Shown here: one piece after another, positions 1 through 8,077 of the stretch
Layout: every line of letters begins with the position of its first letter
Numbering within the stretch: position 1 is the stretch's first letter
Source: Rhizobacter sp.
GTDB taxonomy: Bacteria; Pseudomonadota; Gammaproteobacteria; Burkholderiales; Burkholderiaceae_C
DNA: 20,587 bases
NCBI GenBank assembly: GCA_025359585.1
Contig: JANYFX010000498.1
Coordinates: 1 to 20,587, forward strand
Direction of reading: 5' to 3'
The notes under the pieces: model-generated
Seen by the model: only the letters and a program-made list of their open reading frames with translations
What the model was told of the DNA's origin: nothing
The model's database searches: none
Translations under genes and position numbers: made by a program

Positions 1-1061
1 GTGCCACGGCTGGTGTAGACCCACAGGCGCTGCAAGCGGTTCAACCCCGCCGTGAAGGGCTGCTGCAGGCGAACGAACCAGTTCCACGGCAGGAACTGCC
101 CACCGTGGGTGTGCCCCGAGAGCTGCAGGTCGAAGCCCGCTGCAGCCGCAGCGACCGCGCTGCGCGGCTGATGGGCGAGCAGCACTTTCACCAGCGCTTC
201 GCCAGCCGGCGCGCCGTGCAACGAACGGTGCGGGTCGCTGCGGTGGGCTTCGTCGAAGTGGTGCGCGCCGTAGTCGGTGACACCGGCCACCAGCAGGCTC
301 GCCGCATCGTGCTGCAAGACCACGTGTTCGTTCATCAGCACCTGCACACCCAGGCGACGCAGCTCTACCACCCACGCGTGCGCGCCGGAGTAGTACTCGT
401 GGTTGCCGGTGACGAAGAAAGTGCCATGCCGCGACGCCAGCGCTGCCAGCGGCGCGACGTGCGTGGCGAGCTCGTGCACGCTGCCGTCCACGAGGTCACC
501 GGTGACCGCCACCATGTCGGCGCCGAGCCGGTTCACGGCTTCGACGATGCGGTGCATGTAGGCACGCTTGATCGTCGGGCCGACGTGGATGTCGCTGATC
601 TGCGCGATCGTGAAGCCGTGCAGCGCGGCCGGCAGGTCGGTGATCGGGATATCGATGGCGACGACAGCCGCCGTGCGGCGCGCGTTGACGAAGCCGACCA
701 CGGTGACGAACACGCCGAGCAGCGGCACCGCAACGGCCGATAAGAACGAGAGTTCGGGCCACGCCCCACGCGGCAGCAGCGGCTCGCCGATCCACGCCAA
801 CAGCAGCACGGCGTCGCGCAACAGGGTCAGGACGAACAGCGACGAAAACAAGCCCATCGCCAGCGCGCCGGCCCAGGCCAGCCGGTCGGACCACGGCTGC
901 GTGCGCAGCCGGCGCGCCAGCAGGGCCATCGGCATCGCGGTGGCCGAAGCAACCAGCACGGCGGCGAAGGTCAGCGCCGGCCAAAACCCGCCGGGCAAGG
1001 CCGGCACGATGCGCGCGCCGACATAGGCGTGAAGCAGGATCGAAACAATCCAGAGCGGCAT
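1..1061 (-). CDS. Membrane-anchored metallophosphoesterase (3' end cut by window)
   Basis: The frame stays open from an ATG at 1061 to the window edge, giving about 353 visible residues without a stop. The first ~140 residues hold about four hydrophobic segments, starting MPLWIVSILLHAYVGARIV. A calcineurin-like phosphoesterase domain follows with the expected metal-binding motifs in order: SDIHVG (~residue 156), GDLVDG (~185), GNHEYYSG (~218) and GHTHGGQ (~318). This architecture matches YkuE/YaeI-type membrane phosphoesterases, which hydrolyse phosphodiester or phosphomonoester bonds; some act on UDP-diacylglucosamine, but the substrate here cannot be read from sequence. The gene lies 83 bases after glgA on the same strand and may be the last gene of the glycogen operon. 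No good Shine-Dalgarno is visible before the ATG. The start is preferred because it gives the typical hydrophobic N-terminus. Confidence 0.88.
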   Translation of the reverse strand, partial: MPLWIVSILLHAYVGARIVPALPGGFWPALTFAAVLVASATAMPMALLARRLRTQPWSDRLAWAGALAMGLFSSLFVLTLLRDAVLLLAWIGEPLLPRGAWPELSFLSAVAVPLLGVFVTVVGFVNARRTAAVVAIDIPITDLPAALHGFTIAQISDIHVGPTIKRAYMHRIVEAVNRLGADMVAVTGDLVDGSVHELATHVAPLAALASRHGTFFVTGNHEYYSGAHAWVVELRRLGVQVLMNEHVVLQHDAASLLVAGVTDYGAHHFDEAHRSDPHRSLHGAPAGEALVKVLLAHQPRSAVAAAAAGFDLQLSGHTHGGQFLPWNWFVRLQQPFTAGLNRLQRLWVYTSRG

Positions 1062-1102
1062 GGGAAGGCACCGGGGAGCTGAGCCCGGAACATGGGGCCA
1101 GT

Positions 1103-1125
1103 CCGCCGGCGTTCAATGCCGGCGG
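1103..1125 (-). other. Intergenic hairpin between glgA and the phosphoesterase gene
   Basis: A perfect 8-bp GC inverted repeat (CCGCCGGC / GCCGGCGG) with a 7-nt loop lies in the 83-base gap downstream of glgA. No T-tract follows on the minus strand, so it is unlikely to be a standard intrinsic terminator. It could protect the glgA mRNA 3' end or lower read-through into the phosphoesterase gene. Its function is inferred only. Confidence 0.5.
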
Positions 1126-1144
1126 CGCAAGCGGCGGCCGCGAT

Positions 1145-2596
1145 TCAGGCCGCGATGTGCTCGTACTGGGCGATGTATTGCGCGGCCGCCGCGTCCCAGT
1201 CGAAGGCCTGCGCCATCGCGCGGCGCTGCACTTCTTGCCACTCGCCCTTGCGCTTGAAGAGTGCGAACGCGCGGCGCAGCGCGGCCACATAGTCATCGAC
1301 TTCGAAACGCTCGAACACGAAGCCGGTGGCGCTGCCGTCGTCGAGGTTTTCGAGCGAACTGTCGACCACGGTGTCGGCCAGGCCACCGACCTTGCGCACC
1401 AGCGGCAACGAACCGTACTTCAGGCCGTACAGCTGCGTCAGGCCACAAGGCTCGAAGCGCGACGGCACCATCATCACGTCGACGCCCGCGACGACGCGGT
1501 GCGCGAGCTCTTCGTCGTAGCCGACCTTCACCGCGATCGCGCCGGGGTGGGTCTTGGCCGCCTGCACGAGCGCCGCGATCAGCCCCGGCTCGCCCGTGCC
1601 GAGCACCACGAGCTGGCCGCCGCGTTCGAGCAACTGCGGCAGCCCTTCCAGGATCAGGTTGAAGCCCTTCTGCTCGGTCAGCCGGCTCACCACGCCGAAC
1701 AAGGGCCGATCGGTTTGCGGGCCGAGGCCGAAGCTGCTCTGCAACGCGAGGCGGCATCGGCCCTTGCCGGCCAGCCTCCTGCCGTCGTATCGCGCGGGAA
1801 TCAGTTCGTCGATTGCCGGGTTCCACACCGCATCGTCCACCGCGTTCAGGATGCCGCTCAGCTCGCCCGAACGCGCGCGCAGCACGCCGTCGAGCCCGCA
1901 GCCCTGCTCTTCGCCCTGAATCTCGCGGGCATAGGTCGGGCTCACGGTCGTGATGCGGTCGGCGTAGTGCAGGCCCGCTTTCATGAACGAGACCTGGCCG
2001 TGGAATTCGAGGCCGTGGGTTTGGTAGAAATCGGCCGGCAGGCCCAATTCGCCCAGCACGTCGAGTGGAAAGGTGCCCTGGAACGCGAGGTTGTGCACCG
2101 TGTGCACGGAGCCGGCCTGGCGGCGGCCGCTGTGCAGTTGGGCGGCGCGCAAATACGCGGGCGCCAGGCCGGCGTGCCAGTCGTGGCCGTGCACGACCTG
2201 GGCCGACCACGACGGGTCGAACCCGTCGGCGAGAAGCGCGCCGACACGGCCGAGCAAGGCGAAGCGGCGGTGGTTGTCGATGTAAGGCTGGCCGGCTTCG
2301 TCGGCATACGGGTTGCCTTCGCGCGCGTAGAGCGCGGGCGCGTCGATCAGGTACAGCGGCACGCCGGTTCCGGGAAGCGTGCCGAGCAACAGGCGCCCGC
2401 CATCGGGCAACTCACCGCCTGTGGCGAGCGGCTTCGCATCGGGCACGCCGCGCAGGATCGCCGGGAACGCCGGCACCAGCACGCGCACATCACAACCACG
2501 CCTGACGAGCGCGCCCGGCAAGGCGCCGCACACGTCGGCCAGACCCCCGGTCTTGAGCAGCGGAAAGATCTCTGCGCAAACCTGCAGCACCTTCAT
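1145..2596 (-). CDS. glgA: Glycogen synthase (ADP-glucose type, GT5)
   Basis: The 483-residue product has the usual bacterial GlgA length. It transfers glucose from ADP-glucose to the non-reducing end of a growing alpha-1,4-glucan in the cytoplasm. The ADP-glucose-binding motif KTGGLADV is at residues 15-22. VHGHDWH at 135-141 and the C-terminal GT-B motif SRFEPCGLTQLYGLKYG from residue 379 follow, with a second KVGGLADT repeat near 402. Its ATG at 2596 overlaps the TGA of pgm (ATGA, 2593-2596), which points to translational coupling. The start gives the canonical MKVLQVCAEIFPLLKTGG beginning. glgC, the usual supplier of ADP-glucose, is not next to it. Confidence 0.96.
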   Translation of the reverse strand: MKVLQVCAEIFPLLKTGGLADVCGALPGALVRRGCDVRVLVPAFPAILRGVPDAKPLATGGELPDGGRLLLGTLPGTGVPLYLIDAPALYAREGNPYADEAGQPYIDNHRRFALLGRVGALLADGFDPSWSAQVVHGHDWHAGLAPAYLRAAQLHSGRRQAGSVHTVHNLAFQGTFPLDVLGELGLPADFYQTHGLEFHGQVSFMKAGLHYADRITTVSPTYAREIQGEEQGCGLDGVLRARSGELSGILNAVDDAVWNPAIDELIPARYDGRRLAGKGRCRLALQSSFGLGPQTDRPLFGVVSRLTEQKGFNLILEGLPQLLERGGQLVVLGTGEPGLIAALVQAAKTHPGAIAVKVGYDEELAHRVVAGVDVMMVPSRFEPCGLTQLYGLKYGSLPLVRKVGGLADTVVDSSLENLDDGSATGFVFERFEVDDYVAALRRAFALFKRKGEWQEVQRRAMAQAFDWDAAAAQYIAQYEHIAA

Positions 2597-4224
2597 GTCA
2601 CGACGCTCGGCTCAGCACGGCCGGTGTGTTCGCGGATGCGCGCGAGTCGTTGCGCGAGCGCGATCAAGGGCGCGAGCGCGGTTTGGGTCGGCACGCTCTG
2701 CGCCGCCACGTCGGCCTCGTAGCGTTCGAGGTAGACGCGCAGGGTCGCGCCTTCGGTGCCGGTGCCCGAGAGCCGGAAGACGATGCGCGAGCCGCTGGCG
2801 AAGATGATGCGCACGCCCTGCTTCGTGGCGACCGAACCGTCGATCGGGTCGGTGTAGGAAAAGTCGTCGGCGATGCTCACGCGTTGGCCGTCGAACGACT
2901 GGCCCGCGAGCGCTGGCAGTTGCGCGCGCAGGTCGGCCATCAAGGTGTTGGCGGCCGCAGTTTCGATCGCTTCGTAGTCGTGGCGCGAGTAGTAATTGCG
3001 GCCGAACTTCGCCCAGTGCGCACGCACCAGGGCTTCGACCGACTGGCCGGTGGCGGCCAGGATGTTGAGCCAGTACAGCACCGCCCAGAGACCGTCCTTC
3101 TCGCGCACGTGGTCGGATCCGGTGCCGTAACTTTCTTCACCGCAGAGCGTGACCTTGCCGGCGTCGAGCAGGTTGCCGAAGAACTTCCAGCCGGTGGGTG
3201 TTTCGTAACTCGCGATGCCGAGCGCTTTGGCGACGCGGTCGGCCGCCATCGACGTCGGCATCGACCGGGCGATGCCCTTGAGCCCACCACGGTATCGCGG
3301 CGCCACGTCGGCATGTGCGGCGAGCAGCGCGAGGCTGTCGCTCGGCGCCACGGGGAAGTTGCGGCCGACGATCATGTTGCGGTCGGCGTCACCGTCCGAC
3401 GCGGCGCCGAAGTCGGGCGCGTCGGCCGCAGCCATGTGATTGATCAAGTCCTCGGCGTTGACCGGGTTCGGGTCGGGGTGCAGGCCGCCGAAGTCTTCGA
3501 GCGGCTCGGCGTTGACGACCGTGCCGGCCGGCGCGCCGAGCAGGCCTTCGATGATCTGTTTGGCATACGGCCCGCCGACCGCGCTCATCGCATCGAAGCG
3601 CATGCGGAATCCGCCGACGAACAGAGCCTTGATGGCGGGGAAGTCGAAACAGGTCTGCATCAGCGCAGCGTAGTCGGCGACCGGGTCGATGACCTCGACC
3701 ACCATCTGCTCGATGCGCTGCGTGCCGAGCGTGTCGATGTCGATGTCGGCCGCGTCGCTCGCGCGAAACTGCGTGATCGTCTTCGTGCCCGCGAAGATCG
3801 CCTCGGTGACTTTCTCTGGCGCCGGCCCGCCGTTGCCGACGTTGTACTTGATGCCGAAGTCACCGTCTGGTCCGCCCGGGTTGTGGCTCGCCGACAGCAC
3901 GATGCCGCCGTAAGCGCCGTGCTTGCGGATCACGCAACTGACCGCCGGCGTCGACAGAATGCCGCCCTGCCCGAGCAGCACGCGGCCGAAGCCTTGCGCC
4001 GCCGCCATGCGCAGGATCGCTTGCACCGCAGCACGGTTGTGAAAACGGCCGTCGCCGCCGAGCACCAGTGTCTGCCCGGTCGTGCCGTCGAGGCTGTCGA
4101 ACAGCGCCTGAACGAAGTTCTCCAGATAGCCCCGCTGCTGGAACACGCCGACCTTCTTGCGCAGGCCCGAGGTGCCTGGCCGCTGGCCGGAGAAAGGAGT
4201 GGTGGGGTGGCTGACGATGCTCAC
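2593..4224 (-). CDS. pgm: Phosphoglucomutase (alpha-D-glucose-1,6-bisphosphate dependent, PGM1-type)
   Basis: The 543-residue product interconverts glucose-1-phosphate and glucose-6-phosphate and so links glycogen turnover to glycolysis. It follows the eukaryotic PGM1 pattern: GQRPGTSGLRKKV near the N-terminus, the phosphoserine loop SASHNPGG with Ser113, the Mg-binding DGDADR at 277-282, a sugar-binding CGEESYGTGSDH segment and a C-terminal phosphate-binding RLSGTGTEGATLRVY. This family is also known from Agrobacterium-type glycogen loci. The start codon is GTG at 4224, preceded by GAGGA at a 6-nt spacing. The gene lies 36 bases after glgB, and its stop overlaps the glgA start. Confidence 0.95.
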   Translation of the reverse strand: MSIVSHPTTPFSGQRPGTSGLRKKVGVFQQRGYLENFVQALFDSLDGTTGQTLVLGGDGRFHNRAAVQAILRMAAAQGFGRVLLGQGGILSTPAVSCVIRKHGAYGGIVLSASHNPGGPDGDFGIKYNVGNGGPAPEKVTEAIFAGTKTITQFRASDAADIDIDTLGTQRIEQMVVEVIDPVADYAALMQTCFDFPAIKALFVGGFRMRFDAMSAVGGPYAKQIIEGLLGAPAGTVVNAEPLEDFGGLHPDPNPVNAEDLINHMAAADAPDFGAASDGDADRNMIVGRNFPVAPSDSLALLAAHADVAPRYRGGLKGIARSMPTSMAADRVAKALGIASYETPTGWKFFGNLLDAGKVTLCGEESYGTGSDHVREKDGLWAVLYWLNILAATGQSVEALVRAHWAKFGRNYYSRHDYEAIETAAANTLMADLRAQLPALAGQSFDGQRVSIADDFSYTDPIDGSVATKQGVRIIFASGSRIVFRLSGTGTEGATLRVYLERYEADVAAQSVPTQTALAPLIALAQRLARIREHTGRAEPSVVT

Positions 4225-4260
4225 GGGCGTTCCTCGAACGAAGAAGTGTTGTTGCTGTCG

Positions 4261-6441
4261 CTATCGCTCGCACACCAGAAACACCGTGGCCAGCGGCGGC
4301 ACGGTGAGGGCGATCGACTGCTCGCGGCCGTGTGCTGCCACCGCCTCGGAATGCAGCGGCGCGTTGTGCACGCCGCTGCCGCCGTAGACCACGGCGTCGG
4401 TGTTGATCAGCTCGTGGTAGGTGCCTGCTGCCGGCACGCCGATGCGATAAGCGTGGCGCACCACCGGCGTGAAGTTGCACACCGCCACGACGAAGCTGCC
4501 GCCGGGTGCGTGGCGGGTGAACGAGATGACCGAGTTCTTCGCGTCGTCGTGCGCGATCCACGCAAAACCTTCGGGCGTGAAGTCGAGCTGGTGCAGCGCG
4601 GCGTGCTGGCGGTAGACGATGTTCAGGTCACGCACCAGCCGCTGCGTGCCGCTGTGCGAAGGCTGGTCGAGCAGATGCCACGGCAGGCTGGTCTCGGCGT
4701 TCCATTCGTTGTCTTGCGCGAACTCGCCGCCCATGAACAGCAGCTTCTTACCCGGGTGCGCCCACATGAAACCGAAGTAGGCGCGCAGGTTGGCGAAGCG
4801 CTGCCATTCGTCGCCCGGCATGCGGCCGAGCAACGAGCCCTTGCCGTGCACCACCTCGTCGTGCGAGAGCGGCAGCACGAAGTTTTCGGTGAACGCGTAG
4901 ACCAGCCCGAAGGTCATCTTGTGGTGGTGGTGTTGGCGGTGCACCGGGTCTTCGCTCATGTACGACAGCGTGTCGTTCATCCAGCCCATGTTCCACTTGT
5001 AGTGAAAGCCGAGGCCGCCACTTTGCAGATCGTCGCTCGGCGGTCGCGAGACCGACGGGAACGCGGTCGACTCCTCGGCCACGGTCACCGCCTCGGGGCG
5101 CTGCGTGCCGATGATCTGGTTCATGCGCCGCAAGAAGTGGATCGCCTCCAGGTTCTCGCGGCCTCCCAGGTGGTTCGGCACCCACTCGCCGTCCTTGCGG
5201 CTGTAGTCGCGGTAGAGCATCGACGCGACGGCGTCGACGCGCAAGGCGTCCACGCCAAAACGTTCGATCCAGTACAGCGCATTCCCGACGAGGTAGTTGC
5301 GCACCTCGGTGCGGCCGAAGTTGTAGATCAGCGTCTGCCAGTCCTGGTGAAAACCTTCGCGCGGGTCGGCGTGTTCGTAGAGCGGCGTGCCGTCGAACTG
5401 CACCAAGCCATGCGCGTCGGTCGGGAAGTGGCCGGGCACCCAGTCGACGATCACGCCGATACCGGCTTCGTGCGCGGTGGCGACGAAATGGCGAAAGTCT
5501 TCGGGTGTGCCGAAGCGCGCGGTCGGGGCGTAGAGCCCGGTCGGCTGGTAACCCCAGGAGCCGTCGAACGGGTGTTCGTTGATCGGCAGCAACTCGATGT
5601 GCGTGAACCCCAGTTCGCGTACATACGGGATCAGTTGCTCGGCCAGTTCGCGGTAGGTCAACCAGCGGTCGCCTTCTTCGGGCACCCGCCGCCACGAACC
5701 GAGGTGCACTTCGTAGACGCTGATCGGCGCACCGAGTGCGTTCGCCGCCTGGCGCTGCTCGTTGGGTTTGACGACGTTCGGCAGGCCCTGCACCACCGAG
5801 GCCGTCTGCGGCCGCAACTCGCCGCGGAACGCGAGCGGGTCGGCCTTGAGTTGAACGGTGCCGTCGGCGCCTTTCACTTCGAGCTTGTAGAGATCGCCGG
5901 CGCCGACGTGCGGTAGGAAGATTTCCCACACGCCGCACTCGGGGCGCAGCCGCATCGCGTGGCGCCGACCGTCCCAGTTGTTGAACGCACCGACGACGGA
6001 GACACGCTGTGCGTTCGGCGCCCACACGGCGAAGCGTGTGCCGGGCACGCCGTCGATCAGAAGCGGGTGCGCGCCGAGCTGTTCGTAAGGCCGGTGGTGC
6101 GTGCCTTCGCCGAGCAACCACAGGTCCATCGCACCGAGCAGCGGGCCGAAGCGGTACGGGTCTTCGAGTACCTGGCGGTGGCTGCCCCAGTCGATCTCGA
6201 GCTGGTAGTTCAGGCGCTCGGGGTGCGGCGTGAGGAAGGCCTCGAACACGTCGGAGTCGCCAATGCGGTGCAGCGTGGCCACCCGCCGCTGCCCGGGATT
6301 TTCGAGCACGAGCACTTCACGCGCGCCGGGCAGCAACACACGCAATACCCACGCGCCTTCGTGCGGGTGCAGGCCCAGCACGGCGAAAGGCTCGCGGTGT
6401 TCACCGGCCATCAGCGCCGCAAAGACTTTGTGATCCAGCAT
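4261..6441 (-). CDS. glgB: 1,4-alpha-glucan branching enzyme
   Basis: The 726-residue product matches the usual GlgB length (about 730). It makes alpha-1,6 branches in glycogen. An N-terminal CBM48-type region (FAVLGLHPHEGAW, then RFAVWAPNAQRVSVVG) precedes a GH13 barrel. The catalytic region includes LRVDAVASMLYRDYSR (nucleophile Asp), TVAEESTAFP (acid/base Glu) and LPLSHDEVVHGKGS (transition-state Asp). The reading frame is open further upstream to 7095, but that extension only runs antiphase through the preceding gene. The ATG at 6441 gives the family-typical MLDHKVFAALMAGEHREPF and lies 2 nt after the TGA of the kinase gene. Coupled expression with that gene is therefore likely. Confidence 0.96.
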   Translation of the reverse strand: MLDHKVFAALMAGEHREPFAVLGLHPHEGAWVLRVLLPGAREVLVLENPGQRRVATLHRIGDSDVFEAFLTPHPERLNYQLEIDWGSHRQVLEDPYRFGPLLGAMDLWLLGEGTHHRPYEQLGAHPLLIDGVPGTRFAVWAPNAQRVSVVGAFNNWDGRRHAMRLRPECGVWEIFLPHVGAGDLYKLEVKGADGTVQLKADPLAFRGELRPQTASVVQGLPNVVKPNEQRQAANALGAPISVYEVHLGSWRRVPEEGDRWLTYRELAEQLIPYVRELGFTHIELLPINEHPFDGSWGYQPTGLYAPTARFGTPEDFRHFVATAHEAGIGVIVDWVPGHFPTDAHGLVQFDGTPLYEHADPREGFHQDWQTLIYNFGRTEVRNYLVGNALYWIERFGVDALRVDAVASMLYRDYSRKDGEWVPNHLGGRENLEAIHFLRRMNQIIGTQRPEAVTVAEESTAFPSVSRPPSDDLQSGGLGFHYKWNMGWMNDTLSYMSEDPVHRQHHHHKMTFGLVYAFTENFVLPLSHDEVVHGKGSLLGRMPGDEWQRFANLRAYFGFMWAHPGKKLLFMGGEFAQDNEWNAETSLPWHLLDQPSHSGTQRLVRDLNIVYRQHAALHQLDFTPEGFAWIAHDDAKNSVISFTRHAPGGSFVVAVCNFTPVVRHAYRIGVPAAGTYHELINTDAVVYGGSGVHNAPLHSEAVAAHGREQSIALTVPPLATVFLVCER

Positions 6442-6443
6442 GG

Positions 6444-7724
6444 TCAGCGGCGCAGCGTTTCGAACGCGCGGGAGAAGAAGTCGACAGCCCCGAAGTTGCC
6501 CGACTTCAGCGCCAGATGCAAGCCCCGCGACCCGCTCACGGGCGACACGGCGTGGCACCAGGGCACGCCCGGATCGATCTGCGGGCCGATGCGCATCTGC
6601 GTGATGCCGAGCGCCTGCACACACGCGCCCGAGGTTTCGCCACCGGCGACGACGAGTTGCGCCACGCCGCATTCGACGAAGGCACGCGCGATGCGGCCGA
6701 GCGTGTCTTCGACGATGGCGCCGGCCCGCTCGACACCGAGCTGCTGCTGCACCTGGCGTACCGCCTCGGGCGCGGCCGTGGCGTACACCAGCACCGGGCC
6801 GCGTGCAAGGCGCGGCAAGGCCCAGGCGAGCGCTTCGGAGACCACATCGACACCCGAAGCGATCCGCAAGGGAGCGACTTCGAAGGCCTCGCCGCCGGCC
6901 CGTACAAACGCCGCCACCTGCGCTTGCGTGGCCGACGAGCAACTGCCGGAAACGATGGCCTGCGCACCCGTGGGCGCCGGCAAGCGCGCGGCCTCGGTGG
7001 CGGGCTCGATGCCGAACTGCGCCGGCAGGCCGATCGCGAGGCCCGAGCCCGCCGTCATCAGCAGCGCGCCCTTCAGCGCTTCGGCCAGATGCCAAAGATC
7101 GGCGTTGTCGACAGCGTCGGCAATGGCGAGCGTCGTGCCCTGCGCCTTCAGCACTTCGATGCGCTCACGTATGGCCGACGCGCCGGCAGCCACCGTGCCG
7201 CGCTCGATCAGCCCGACCTTGCGCCCGCGCTGCACACCGAGCTGCGCCTGCAGCACGCGCACAAGGTTGGCGTCCGTCATCGGCGTCAGCGGGTGCAGGC
7301 GCATGGGGCTGTCGGACAACAGCAGGTCGCCGACGAACAAATGCCCCTTGAACACCGTGCGGCCGTTCTCGGGGAACGCCGGTGTGACGACGCAGAACGG
7401 CGCCAGCAGTTCGTCCATCAGCGCTTCGGTCACGGGGCCGATGTTGCCTTCGGCGGTCGAGTCGAAAGTCGAACAAACCTTGAAGTAGATCTGGCTCGCG
7501 CCCTGCGCGCGCAGCCAGCGGCAGGCCGCGAGCGACTGCTCGACAGCAGCCTCGGGCGCGATGGTGCGCGACTTGAGCGCGACCACCACTGCGTCGGCGG
7601 CCTCGGCGAGCGGCCCGCTCGGCACGCCGATGGTCTGCACCACGCGCATGCCGGCGCGCACGAGGTTGTTGGCGAGGTCGGTCGCGCCGGTGAAGTCGTC
7701 GGCAATGCATCCGAGGTGGATCAT
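6444..7724 (-). CDS. otnK: Four-carbon acid sugar kinase, OtnK/DUF1537 family (3-oxo-tetronate kinase-like)
   Basis: The 426-residue product belongs to the two-domain DUF1537 family, which uses ATP to phosphorylate four-carbon acid sugars. Visible motifs are DDFTGATD at residues 9-16, the FKVCSTFDST segment at 81-90, VSGSCSSATQ at 258-267, AGGETSGACV at 360-369 and LKSGNFG near 406. The opening MIHLGCIADDFTGATDLANN is typical of OtnK itself, which acts on 3-oxo-tetronate. ATG 7724 is chosen over an upstream in-frame ATG at 7763 because it starts the conserved strand and has GGAG about 9 nt before it. The usual partners (class II aldolase OtnC, isomerase OtnI, dehydrogenase LtnD) are absent. 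The gene instead heads the glycogen operon, so substrate assignment is tentative. Confidence 0.9.
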   Translation of the reverse strand: MIHLGCIADDFTGATDLANNLVRAGMRVVQTIGVPSGPLAEAADAVVVALKSRTIAPEAAVEQSLAACRWLRAQGASQIYFKVCSTFDSTAEGNIGPVTEALMDELLAPFCVVTPAFPENGRTVFKGHLFVGDLLLSDSPMRLHPLTPMTDANLVRVLQAQLGVQRGRKVGLIERGTVAAGASAIRERIEVLKAQGTTLAIADAVDNADLWHLAEALKGALLMTAGSGLAIGLPAQFGIEPATEAARLPAPTGAQAIVSGSCSSATQAQVAAFVRAGGEAFEVAPLRIASGVDVVSEALAWALPRLARGPVLVYATAAPEAVRQVQQQLGVERAGAIVEDTLGRIARAFVECGVAQLVVAGGETSGACVQALGITQMRIGPQIDPGVPWCHAVSPVSGSRGLHLALKSGNFGAVDFFSRAFETLRR

Positions 7725-7780
7725 GGTCAGGGTCTCCGCGCAGGTCACAAGGCAAAGCGCCAAGCTCCCGGCTGGCGCAC

Positions 7781-7796
7781 TGTGCCCTGCGGCACA
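7781..7796. repeat. Inverted repeat TGTGCC-N4-GGCACA, candidate operator
   Basis: Two perfect 6-base arms flank a CTGC spacer, 57 bases upstream of the otnK start codon. The size and symmetry suit a dimeric repressor site placed at or downstream of the promoter. The cognate regulator is unknown. Confidence 0.4.
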
Positions 7797-7888
7797 TGAG
7801 TGGGTTCACTGGCCCCACCCGTCGGATGCCCGGGCACCCGACAAACCAGTTGTCGATCAACGCTGTGGCCGGCCCGAGTGACTCTACA

Positions 7889-7910
7889 CCAGCTTTTGCC
7901 GACAAGCTGG
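7889..7910. repeat. Inverted repeat CCAGCTT-N8-AAGCTGG
   Basis: Perfect 7-base arms with an 8-nt spacer lie 165 bases upstream of otnK. This could be a second operator or a short RNA hairpin. No T-tract marks it as a terminator. Confidence 0.35.
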
Positions 7911-8077
7911 GCTGACGCCGGAGCGCATCGGGCGCGAACGCGCACCTTGTCGCGAAGCATTTCGACTGCAGGTCAGGCTTGTGCGCTCGCCTTGCCTAAT
8001 GTGCAAAGTGAGCGGCATGCAAGCCTTGTGGTTTCACCGGCATGGCGTCGGCTCACACCACGGCGTCTTGTTCCGGC

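Larger units (their letters stand above)
7725..8077 (-). promoter_or_regulatory. 353-base gene-free region upstream of the otnK-glg operon
   Basis: No convincing coding region is present on either strand. The stretch separates the LysR gene from otnK, both on the minus strand, and most likely contains the promoter of the otnK-glgB-pgm-glgA operon. I see no strong -35/-10 pair and no clear intrinsic terminator for the LysR gene. It does contain inverted repeats at 7781-7796, 7827-7836 (TGCCCGGGCA) and 7889-7910, so binding by a regulator is plausible. Confidence 0.45.

Noticed and set aside
2626..5916. A 1096-codon open frame on the plus strand opposite pgm and glgB
   Set aside because: It is antisense to two well-identified genes, has an Arg/Val/Ala/His-rich composition with no recognisable domain, and is explained by GC bias at third positions that removes stops from the complementary frame.
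6442..7095. Upstream extension of the glgB frame (218 codons)
   Set aside because: The extension runs out of frame through the kinase gene and has no branching-enzyme similarity; the ATG at 6441 gives the standard length and N-terminus.
7745..8077. Small open frames in the otnK upstream region
   Set aside because: They are short, overlap each other in several frames, lack ribosome binding sites and recognisable motifs.
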